Below are positions 1 through 12,600 of a DNA stretch of 64,000 nt, piece after piece. The translations under genes were made by a program, and so were the position numbers. The notes under the pieces were generated by a model. That model made no database searches, was not told the DNA's origin, and worked only from the letters and a program-made list of their open reading frames with translations. Numbering within the stretch: position 1 is the stretch's first letter; every line of letters starts with the position of its first letter. The stretch comes from Aphrophora alni (Eukaryota; Arthropoda; Insecta; Hemiptera; Aphrophoridae): positions 11,375,138 to 11,439,137 of the forward strand of contig OY740771.1 in NCBI GenBank assembly GCA_963513935.1, given 5' to 3'.

Positions 1-942
1 CTTTAAATTATATCACAAGATAAACAGGCACATTTATTGGTACTGTATAAATAAAAGCATTTAGTGTAATAATTTGGTATGGAATAACATGCCTAAAAGT
101 GCTGTGACCAGGGCTTATTTAAAATACAGTGACAGAATGATACTTTGTGCTATTTATATTATTCTACTACACATGAATTAAAAAATTTGTACTACACTAC
201 TGCAATATTTGATATAATAGTTTTAAGTGATTTGACGACAGGCCTTCATAGTAATGCTGGCGAGATCAAACCACACACATCTGGACATTTTCTTCGGGTA
301 TGTCCAGAAAACCATGGTAGAAGATATACCATGTACTATGTATGAAACAAACAACAAAGAAAAACTAAAAGAATGAATTCAACTGGTTTTTGGAGAAATA
401 AATTTAGATGATACACTATGTGAAACAGTTTGCCTCGAAGTATTCCTACAGGGATGAATTAATGTAGAGGAAAGACAGTTTGAACACAAATATTAGTTTA
501 CATAAACCATCTAGGAAGAATTCCTATAGCGTATAATAATGTGAGGCCCAATATGTGGGTTGAACAGTTGTAGTTTTGTGGGTTCAGGTTGAGAATGCTC
601 TAGTGTAAGAGAAGTCAGAGAATGCAAACATGTATTTAGGTTTTTTTTTTTTTTTTTTACTTTTTACCTAAGATGTTAAGCTTTAACTTTCAGCAACACC
701 CAAGCTTTTGTAACTGGGCGTTTATAAAAGACTATATGTACATACGACATGCTCTCCTTTAAGTTACCAGAAGTAGGGTGTTAGATGGCAGCACTAGAGC
801 TTTTAATTTCTGAGCCTCAACCCATACCAAGGATATGGGCAATCTAATGAAAATGTAAAATCAATGATTTTATTAAACGGGTTCATGTTTGGGTCACTCC
901 GTCTCTATTTGTATTTAACTATTTAAAACTAATTGTACACAC

Positions 943-1118
943 CATGCAGCTCTGATCATCAAGGGGCCTCCCAAGATACACATAGGTGCCAAGACAGCTC
1001 CCAGTATCCCAGTATGCACCATCCAAGCAAGTTGCTTAACTCCAAAGCCGGGTTTGTATTCAATCCCTCGTACTAACATTCCACTTCCTATCATTACAGC
1101 AAATGTTCCAGCAATTGC
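943..1118 (-). CDS. GHITM: GHITM-like exon 4
   Basis: This 176-nt exon begins after acceptor TTGTACAG with AIAGTFAVMIGSGMLVRG and ends in LGGPLMIRAAW, with the Trp codon split by the donor GTGTGT. Both membrane segments match the BI-1-type core of GHITM. The next exons lie outside the window. An open frame reading past both borders (915-1253) is only intron read-through. Confidence 0.9.
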
Positions 1119-3567
1119 CTGTACAACCAAAACAATTTGTTCAATAAAGATACAGATTGTAAAACTGTATAAATAACAATAATAGAATACATATAGATAT
1201 AAAATTACATATCTGGAGAAAATAATGGTGTAAAAATATTTTAACAGGCCCATCGTAAAAGGTGTCCATTATTTAAATTGTAAATGTCAAATCTTCTTGA
1301 TTACAATGATAAACGGTGTAGTGTTTACAATTATTAATATATTTAAGAGTATGTTATTCGTCATTGTGATGACCTTGAATGAGCTACACACTGTGGACCA
1401 GAAAGCTGTGTGTGTTTATAGTTTGCTGAATTTAATCAGTAGTTACAATGCAACTTCATTTTCAGCGTACTTACAACCAAGATCCACCCACAGAGAAGAC
1501 CACAATAAAAATAATAGAAACTAGAAATGTGGACATCAAGAAATCTTCTGGCCTATCATATGGAACGTTTAAGACGGTTATGGTTATGAAGGTCTAAAAT
1601 GTTTTAATGGTTTATACAGCTTGGAACTTACCATTCCTAAAATAACTGTACTTCAAAAACATTTGAGATTGAATGTTTACAAAATCCAGCTAAACGTGAA
1701 ATTAAACAAGCCGTTCATTCTAAACAAGTTAAATTTGATATGACATTGCTGAATGTAACAGACGATGAAAGTTACTTAAATTTTTTTTTCTTCAGTGTTA
1801 AAGTAACTTTTCACATAAATGTTTATGATTATCCTAAGATAAACATAGGGTCCAGAATAATATATGATCTAGTAGGCCTATCCTTGTTTGCTAAGAAAAT
1901 GATTACAGGTGTCACTTATTTGGATATGCTTGAACTTTGTTTTCCCACAAACTGATGACATAGAAAGAGAAATAAGAACAATTTTTGAGCAAGAAGGAGT
2001 GGCACCACATTGCAGTCCCAATGTATGAGAGCTATCCTGTTGAGTGGATTGGATGGAATGATCTTGTTTTATGGCCACCAAGAAGCCCCGATCTGAGCCC
2101 TATGGACTTTTTTCTTCTGGAGTTATGTTAAGAACATTGTCTACACTGAGAAAATCGAGGATCTACACTTGTTTAAAGGCGAAAAACCTCTTGCTCTTCA
2201 TTACCTTACAAAACAAAGAAGAAAAGAAGAAAAAATAAAAATCCCTAGCTCTCAAATAGTCTAATAGCGCCAGGGTCGGAAAAGTTGATCAAGAGAGATC
2301 TCGGATAGAAAAGATGAAAGAGAGGGTAAGATAACCCAAGATGACTACATGAAAAAAAGGTTTAGATCCAGGTAGGTCCACCTAGGATTCTTAAGCTAGA
2401 TCTACAACTTTTTTCGGGTCAGATTCCTTTCTTTCATCTTTCCTATATGTTCTCTCTTGACCAACTCTATGATCAAGCATTTCTGGGTAGAGATTGACTA
2501 TCGCAATGAGGAGTTGCTCGTACTGAAACATACTAGGTAATGTAAAAATTTTAATCTATTAAAAGATTAAAATCTTTTTAATCTTTTAGAATAAAAAATA
2601 CATATTTACCTAAAAATCACGGAGGTCTTGATGATCCTACATTTATCTTCTCAAATGTCCAAAAGTACACAAAAATACAGCTATAATTTATTTTAAAAAT
2701 TCGGAATACACCTTATGAGATGCAAAAGGATGCATATGTCTTTTCCTGTTTTTTGTATATCACTTCTTTTGTCAACCTTGACAGTTAGTTTACCAGACGT
2801 AGGTCCTAAGTAGGAAGTAATTTTTTTTTAAAATTTCAAATGACTGCCATTTAAAAATTTTATGACGAATAGGAAAAACTAGTTCACATGTTAAATAAAT
2901 TGCTAATTTTTCTAATTTTAAGTTTGTTTTTAGTTATCGCTTTTTATTTTTTTATCAGAAATATAAGTGGACAACAATGGATCCAGATTTTTAAGGCTAT
3001 GCAAAATATGCTATTGTTAAAACTTGTATAATGTTCAGATGCAAAAGTATCCTAAAAAATAGTTTCATGAATATATGGACAAAGGCAGGATCTGAAATAC
3101 AAACAAAAAGTTTATTTATATTAAATTTGTTATTTACATGTTCAGCTTTTGGTGAAATTATGTTACACACACATACATGTATACAGAAATGATTGTCACC
3201 AAATTAGTTCAATGGATAGGATCAGTGGTCATTTCATAGCCTACAATATTGACGTTTCCACGATTACAATAGTGTTATCATAAACATATGAACTGACTTA
3301 AAAATTTCTACATTCACATTTCAGCTTAATCGTGGTTTGAGCAACTTTGTTTTTGTGGGTCTAATTTTATCTTTTCATTACTGAATTTTTTTATTATTAT
3401 TATTTTTTAACCTATCATTATAAATTAGGTTTAACAGAAAAATGTAATAATATTATTTTAAACATGCAAATATTTAATTAAATTTTGTACGGATAGGAGA
3501 CGCAGGTTTACCTCGGAAAGTGCTCCTTGGTTATTACCTAATAGTACACAAATAATAAAACACTACA

Positions 3568-3622
<55 letters not shown>

Positions 3623-6600
3623 AAGTTGTAAAATATTTCGTAAACACTGTTCACTTTCTCAATCAGTAGAGAGTATAAAAAGAAGACTTTAACCTAAATA
3701 TTTAAATATAAATTTACTTACTATCTTTTGTGAACAAAATTGTACCCAAGTTGGTTGAAACCAACCTCAGATATTAAAAAATCAAAATATCGCACACCTA
3801 GTACTTTACAAAATTATGGTATTACAAAAACAATTTCAATTCATTTGTATATCAACATTAATAACATAAGTTAGGATATTTTCTTAGCAATGCACAAGAC
3901 CATTGCTAAGAAGAGTCTAACGAACATTCCCACATAATCTAGCGAGTAATATATAAACTATTACAGTTTGGAGCTAGAAATAATGTTGGACATTGACCTC
4001 ATTCCCCGTTTGTTTGGGTCAAGTGAGCGCCATGTACGATATTCATAATAGGTTAAAAAGCTACAATTAAAAAAAAAAAAAAATCAGCTCAACTTTTTAG
4101 CTTATTTATACAAGGGTTAACTCTTTTTTTTAATGTATCTTTTAGACTCAAAACTGGGCATGGTTGTTAATCTTTATAAGAAACATCTCTTCCTGAAGTT
4201 TTATTAAAATCCATCAATAATCTCTGTACTTACAGCTAATTGTTTAAAATAGACATGTGTAAACTTTGAGGTTATGTAACAACTCACTGAATAATCCAAT
4301 CAACTTCAAACCCATTACATTTTCTCTGTAATTTAATAATGAACAAATTATTTTATAATTAATTGTGTTTTGTAGAAGCTATAGAAAAGGAAATATTAAA
4401 AAAAAAGCCACAATTATGCAAGTTAAATACCAAATTATGCTTACTTTTAAAAAAAGGTCTAATTTTGTGTTTAACTTTAAAATATTCCTAAGAATAAATT
4501 AAAGCAATAAAATTGAGCCACCACACAAGTACTTACTCAACAACAACAGAAAATTGCATACTATTATGTCAGTGTATCATCTTGCTGGTTATATTTCTTT
4601 AATTACAGTAGAACCTCTGTTAACCGGCCTCGGATTTATCGGTCCTCGGATTAACCGGCCTATATCGCAGTGTACTGGTTGGATGAGAGTTTCCGAAAAT
4701 AAATTGTAATTGAAACACCAAAGCGGCGGCGATATCAAAACGACTTTGTCGATAGCGGTATCCCATTGCCGGCGGCGTAAAAACACCGCGGCACCAAAGC
4801 GGCGGCGATATCAAATGACTTTGTCGATAGCGGTATCCCATTGTCGGCGGCATAAAAACACTGCAGCACCGAGTCAAACGATTTTGTCGATAGCGGTATC
4901 CTATTGTCGGCGGCATAAAAACACCGCGGCATTGGCACCCGTCGGTATAGCAGACACACACCCACAAAAACGTTTGATGAGCCGCTTTTTTTCCACGAAT
5001 CATTTTAGTATATATTATGGAAAATATAACATTTCTTTTCAGTTTTCGGAAGGGTGTGTTGGTTTCGTTTGAGACGCGGTTAAATGTGTCAAAAGACTTG
5101 ATATCTGTAAAAAAGCTTTGTAGTGTTTAATTCTTTCATCTTTGATGTATAATATATACGATACATTTATGTACAATTAAATGAGTTGCAATAACATCCT
5201 TAAATGCATAATTCTTAGTGCTACCTGATTAAATGAGCTTTCTTTGAACGAAAACCGATTTTTCACGGGAACCTCGGATTAACCGGCCAAAGGGCAACCA
5301 GCCCGGGTGTCAGTCCCGACTAGACCGGTTAAGAGGGGTTCTACTGTATTCTACTAAAATTTTTGTGATTGATCAAAGCTTCATACAGGTTGTTTCAGAA
5401 CTCTTGTCGGATATTTAAGGGGAATGTTCCTAGGGATGAAGTAAACACAGTGTGCATTCATTTATTTGAAACAAGCTTAGTTGTCTGTCTGTTCGTCATT
5501 TTGTGTTTTGTACCAAAAACCACAACTTTTTTTTCCAAAATGGCGGCCTTTAAAAAAAAATTTCACTCAAAATATCTCGAAAACTGTTAATTTTATAAAA
5601 AATTTACAAGAGAAAAAAAATTTCCCTTATGAACGAAAAAGAAAAAGGTTGTCAAAAACTTAAAACATAATTTCTTTGGAATTGTCTACAATACCCAAAA
5701 CTAGCCTAAAACCAAATTATTTTTGAATTATGATTTTTTAATAGTAATAATAAAATATATTGCTTAGAAACAATTGATAATTGTAAATTACAGTGCAACC
5801 AACCTAGAAGGTGAATGATACAAAGAGTAACTTTGACAATAAAACATGGCAAAATAAGCCATGGATTTTATTATTACTATTAAAAACATCATAATTCACA
5901 AATATTTTAAAGCTAATTTTGAGTACTGTAAATAATTACAAAGAAATTATGTTTTCAGTCTTTTGACAATAATTTGTTTATTCTTCGAGCTAGTAAAAAA
6001 TCAAAACCATTTTGTTTGTCATTCAAAAGAGAAAGTTTTTTGTCTCTTATAAATTATTTATAAAATTAACAGTTTTCAAGATCTTCATCATTAAATATAA
6101 TGATTCGAATTTGCCCCTAACCACAATCACTAGAAACTTTAAAATAAAACACAATTATCTGATTAATTGTTCTTTATTAATTATTTCCACTAAATTCCCT
6201 GATGTACATTTCGATAACTAGGTTATCATCATCGGAGGGTCCTGCTTAAAAACTAGATCTAAACTTACATATCTACTAATGAAATAAAATTAAACCTTTT
6301 TATAGGGCAAAGACATATAACAATAACTTGACAAAGGGCCAGCCCAAGCTGATCTTACTGGACAGTAAGTTGATCTTACTGGTCAACTGATCTGTGGAGT
6401 GGGAGGGATTTTAGCTTGCACTCAGGTTATTATAGTTTTAGGTTTAATTTTATTTCATTAGTAGATATGTAAGTTTAGATCTATTTTATAAGCAAGACCC
6501 TCCGATGATGATGATAACCATGTTATCGAAATGTACATAAGGGCATTTAGTGGAAATAATTAATAAAGAACAATTAATCAGATAATTGTTTTATTTTAAA

Positions 6601-9600
6601 GTTTCTAGTGATTATTGTGGTTAGGGGCAAATTCGAATCATTATTGTGAATTTCACCACAGTGCTCAACAAGATTGTATATCATTAAATATATTAAACAG
6701 CCACCATTTTGAAAAATACAAAACAAATCCATGGGTTTTAGTACATTTAAAAAAAGGTCACATAAAATAAGTATACCTAATTTGGACTTCATATTTAATT
6801 TATTTCCAAAAATATAATGTTTTTTTGCACAAAATGGCAGACAGACAACTAAGATTGTTTCCCACAAATTAATGCTCACTCTGTCTTTACTTCAACCCCA
6901 GGAACAATTTCCGTAAAATATCTCAGAAAATTTCCAAAACACTCTGTATATAATATACAAATAAAAATGATATACAATAATAAAAGATATAATTCTTTAC
7001 CAAAAAGGAGTTCTTGGTCAACATGTTCATCATGACAGGTGAACGGAAAGCTGCTATTGCACTTGCAGCACTAATCACAATTGAGCTTCCAAAGTACATG
7101 TAAGTGGTTTTAATTCGGTCTTTAACATACTCTGGCCACATTCTGAAAAATTAATTAGAAGAAAATTTTTAAATTACCAATTTAAAGTTATCATAAATGA
7201 GTTTTACACAAATAAAATTATTTGTAAAAATAATAAACTCTTGGTACTACGTCTGTTGTGGGTCTTCTACACAGTTTCTTTTCATCAGGTAATGTGAAGT
7301 CAATACTTCGAATTCCTATTACATAATCAGGAATCTTTCGTGATCAGGATTTGCTACCAATTCTAGTTCAACATTTTTTCCTTAACCCTAGAACTGCTAG
7401 GCTGTTTTGATGCATATTTCATTTAATTTTTAAAAAAATATGCCATACATATGAAACTCTCTACAAACCTGACAATTTACACTTATGTTACATAGATACG
7501 AGGGGAGACCCAAAAATAACGGGAATCGGGCTGGTGTGGAGAGAGGGTGGGCATGGCCAGTCGTCCGGAGAAGGAGTCTCGAGTCACATTGCTACACGTC
7601 AGTGTGCGACATTTGTTCGCTGTGAGTGGATCAGTTCGTCTGTGAGAACTTTTTTGTGAATTTTTTTTTCCTTTTCGGCGAAAATGTAAAATGGCTGACT
7701 GCCGCAACCAACGTGTGGCTGCAAAATTTTGTTTCCTGTTGGGGAAAACACCTTGTAACTCTTGTAATGCTTAAAACAGCTTATGGGGAAGCTACTTTAA
7801 GTAAAACACGTGTCTACGAGTGGTTTCAGCGTTTTAAAAATGGAGAAATATTGACTGAAGACCAGCCTCTTTGCCCGATTTAATGCCTGTTTTGAAGCAG
7901 TTTTTGACCAGCCCCCTCTATTCACCAGATCTCGCTCCCTGCAACTTTATTTTTGTTCCCCCGACTCAAAAGGGAAATGAAAGGTAAATGTTTTGAGACT
8001 GTGGAAGAGGTGTAACAAAAATCGCTGGATGGACTAAAGAACATTCCATTAAGTGAATATCAACAATGTTTTGAAGAATGGAAGAAACGATTACAGAAAT
8101 GCATTGCAGTCGATGGTAATTACTTTGAAGGTGACCAAAATTTGGTGTAAAAATATTGAAAACTAAAGGAGTTATGACCAAATTCCCGTTTTTTTTGGGT
8201 CCTCCCTCGTATGTAAAAAAGTACCCTCAAGTTTCTTTTTTTATGGTCAATCAAAACAAAATGGCGGAATAACAAAAAGAACATTCATCTTCTGGATTGA
8301 ACCACTTCCTCCCACAATGAAATGCAATTAAAATGAGTATTGTAATCAATTTAATCTCGATCAGCAGTTGTTTTGTTAACACACAACAATTAAACCATTT
8401 TATAGTTTTGTTCAATCAGTCTGTGTGATATCTAACCTAAAAATAATGAATTTTTCAATTGAACGAAAAGCAAAAAGTTATTCTTGGGCTATTGCTTTTG
8501 AAAATGAATATAAAGTGGTACGAAGGAATTGTATTCTCAGATGATTCTACTGAATAGGATCTGGAAACAGACATAATTGTAATTATTATAACACACAAAA
8601 TCTTATGCCTCTTAAAGAGGGCTTGACATCAAAGGGTATAACTGTTTGGCCTGCTGTCATTAAGGATGGTGTTTTATCGCATGACATATCTCATGAAACA
8701 ATAAGTAGAGACAGATACACATCAAAATTAACTGATCACATATTTTCTCATCTTACACAGCTGGAGATAAAGGACTTTTTTGAAACAGAATGGAGCTCCT
8801 TCCCATTATGCTAATGTCGCCAAACCACTTTTAGATCAAGATCTTCCCATTGGATAGGTCATGGCAGCAACTTCATGGACTTGCCTCCAACATCCTCAGA
8901 TTTGAATGTTTCTCATTTTTTTCCTATGAGGCTTTTTTGAAAGACAAGTTTATTCTCATCCTTTAGCAACAGATGATGAATTATTGAGGTTGATTGAAGA
9001 GAAAATACTGCTGATACCTTAGCAATTTTTCAAAAGCGCTTACCATTCTTTTTGGTTTTGTCGCTAATAGTACAAACTTATTGATGGTCAATCAATTCGA
9101 ATAAAGGTCAAATTTGGATCATTAATAATTTATTACTGTTCTTTTTCTTTTCTTTTCTTCATTAAATTTACCACATTTTCATATTATCTGCAAATCAACA
9201 ATTTGTAATGGTTATGGAAATAAAATCATTTTGATGAAAACTTACTATTATTTTGTTATTCCATCATTTTATTTTGATTGACCTTAAAAAATGAAACTTA
9301 AGGGTGCTTTTTTTTACATATCTATGTAACATATAACTGTAAAGTGTTAATTTTGTAGTGTGTTCCACATGTCCGGCATATTAATTCAAAAATAGTGACC
9401 TCTTTGTGGGATACCCCGTATATATAGTGGGTTTGTAATGATTTGAATTTTATTTGTTCAACCTATTTGGCTAATCAAAATATTTGGATTACCAAAGTTT
9501 AAGAAAAACTTTTAAAGTAGGAAAAAATGATTTTATTCAAATAAAATTGTACTACTGTAATAGAAATATATTGTATTGTGTATAAAGAAAAAAATATAGA

Positions 9601-12600
9601 TTACAGCAAGCAATATTACAGTTTACTTACAAAAGCCTTATACTTTTACTTACACGTTATAAGGTATAGGATAAGTTTGGTAATCTTAACAAATAATGTC
9701 AATTTAAGTTTTTTAACTGATCTTTATAAAGTAACAGAATAAGTGATTTCTCGACATACCATCGTTGTTGCCGTCTGTACATATCCACCATGATAGCGAT
9801 AAAAAAACTATGATAGGAACATGAGGTGTAGGGAACTATAATGTGTTCATACAGAACCTAAAGCAGTCTTTTGTTCATATCTCGTATGTTGTTCAACTTA
9901 TAGCACATCAAATGAGATAAAAATGCAAATTTCAATCTGTATGTAATGACACCAACAGATCTTTACCATGATACAGTTATTGCCGAAAATATAATTTTGA
10001 ACCCTTACATCCCAAGAAAATTCGGCAAGGCCGAGTCACAGATAAGCACATAGTCTTCACATATGATCATCTTCAAGGGCTGAGACACTGATACAAAGGG
10101 AGTAGAAACATTTTAATATATACATATAAGGCTCGTTAGGGAATAGCTGACGCTCAGAAAGTAGGTGATATACACAACTACAAGGTTCACAAACTTGTGT
10201 AACAACTGTTTTAAACAACCTTGATATACCAATATAATTAAACATTTCCCACAAAGCTCAAGAAACCAACTTTTAGGCATTATATTTAGAGGATCTGCTT
10301 GTATTGCATTGTATGATAGGTCTGTGTAAGCACCATGATGGCATTTATCAACTTGTTTTTTGTTGACTTTTTAATATTTGACCTGAACACTATTTTACAC
10401 AATCGTGGTAGAAGAGCAGCTTATCTAGTGGAACAATGTTTTCATCCGCTCATCATAAACAGGTTTTATAAACTCTGTTAGGTGGTCCAGTTGTGCACCA
10501 TAAAGCCCCCATTTTATTTTCTCACATTATAGGTTACATAGTATAGAGAAAGTTATTTGATAGGTCAAAAATCTATGTAGAGTTTTTTGCAGACAGATAT
10601 AACTGTTTTGAGGTCTCCTGACTGTTTTGATGATGTCAGTCTGCCTAGCATCTCTTACAGCCTAAATGTGTGGATATGTTTTAATCATTCTGCCTAGCAT
10701 CTCTTGGATCCTAAATGTGTGGACATGTTTTAATCATATTTAGTACCTATACAAATTTTGACCATATCTTGGGACAACAAAAATTAAGATTTCCTAAAAA
10801 TCGGCTCTACCATCTTCGCTCAATTACAGTGAAATGTAAAGATTAATGACCTAAACTTGTGTGCTAAATCGCACATACAAAAATATAACGTTAAAGGAAT
10901 AATTGTTGTAACATAAAGTAATGAAATATAGGCCTAAGTATCATTATTAAAAGTTACATTTTAACAAACACGATTTATGCTGAGGATTTATGTTTGTTTC
11001 TGTTTATGACACAAGCTAATAAGTTTAGTTTCTTGTTTAAATATATAAATAATTTATCAAAGACCATCGCACCTTTTCATTTGAAAACGACCTGATTGAC
11101 AACTACCGAACAGACATTTTTGGTGATAAATAGTTTGTTAAAGATATAAGAGTAAATAACACTTACATTGCTTGATCTATAGCTCCAGTTTTATTAGATA
11201 GACCAAGGCCATAAAAACAAAGAGCGCCAATACCAAAAGCAGCTCCACCGGCAACTGCGCCTTTTCCTACATTAAAAGCTACAAAAACAGAAAATACAAC
11301 ATCAATTTATTTGAAAATATTTTTTTCTGGTAAATTTATCATTACTGAGATACAGGAAATTGATGGTTTCAGGTGAACGTTTAGAATGGCCTGCTAAAAA
11401 ATTTAGATGGCGAATATCTGAGTGTAGTATGAGATTGAAAGATAAACTGTGTTAAATGTAAAACAAAAAGATTAAAAGATTTCTTTAGTAAAAAAAGATT
11501 TAGTTTTATTGTACCATATAGTACGTAAGGTTTATTTTATTTAATCCAGACAGCTTGAGTTCTAATATATTGGAATTAACAAGGGTTTGTATACCTTTAT
11601 CTTAGGCTACTTTACGTTCTGTTTGGACAGTTTACATTAACAAATGTATCACTTTACCTATAAATACTAACCCACTTCAGAGGTAAATATTCAATTTATT
11701 TTTATTTTATATTAAATTTAAACATGTCACTATAAAAACGTTATTTTCAAAATTTGCATATGTGTTACAGTAGACTCCCTCTTAACTGCCAGCCTTCTAA
11801 GAATTGAATTAATAATCTTCAATTAATATGTGTTTTATTTATTTGATTAATCATTTTGTTAAAAGCTTTGTCAGTTTTGCTTAGATGTTTACTCATGTTT
11901 ATAGCTGTTTTTATTTGTTGGTTGAAATTATTAGTTGGATCAGATTTTAATAAGATTATGTTGTTTTGTATAAAAATATTCATGGTTTTGTTTATGTAAT
12001 CAAATTTGTTCATTATGACAGTAGTACTTCCTTTGTCAGCTTTCGCTATGATTAAGTTATCAGTTTGTGTTCTTTTACGGGAAGTAATGACCTGATCATG
12101 CTGTTTATTTAGGCAAATGGGATAGTTTAACTTATGCTTGATAGCCATCAATATTGATATTGATGGCTATATTGATATATACAATCTATATTGATATTGA
12201 CAATATTGATATTGTCGTTGATCAATATCCTGGCTGAATTCTGCTTATCTATAGGCATAGTTTGAATTGTGGCCTCTGTGTCAATAAGAACATTCTTCCA
12301 TTTATCTTGTTTATTACAAATATTATGTTTGAGACCTTTCTGTAATAAATCCATTTCTTGATTGTTGAAGTCAGTTTTTGTTAAATTCATTATTCGGGAT
12401 AGAATTTATGTTTACATGAAGGAATAGGAGATTCTTTCATTTTCTCCTTTTGTTCTTTTACCAGTTCACGTAACTTTTTATTTATGGTATTGATCTTATT
12501 TACAATAAAAGGTTTTAATTGTCGTTCAATTTCACTCAATAGCAACATAAGTTCGGTATTATGTAACAATGTGGACAACTCCAAATGAGTTTTATAAAGC

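Larger units (their letters stand above)
5386..6946. mobile_element. Foldback / long-inverted-repeat element
   Basis: The left arm (5386-5530) and right arm (about 6800-6946) are inverted copies containing blocks such as TTAGTTGTCTGTCTG. The ends have the form TA-CAG...CTG-TA, suggesting a TA target duplication (5384-5385, 6947-6948). Two further inverted repeats lie inside: 5570-5760 with 5865-6075, and 6094-6300 with 6436-6650. No protein is encoded. Nested insertion or stepwise inverted duplication would both explain it. Confidence 0.72.

Noticed and set aside
1119..1253. Extension of the GHITM exon 4 frame to a Met at 1253
   Set aside because: This is intron beyond a clear acceptor; the family sequence begins at AIAGTF.
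4620..5072. Overlapping open frames of 65-127 codons on both strands with repeated CRRR/NTAAP-like or YRYRQS-like peptides
   Set aside because: They come from the GC-rich minisatellite inside a MITE, which happens to be open in several frames; no family resemblance.
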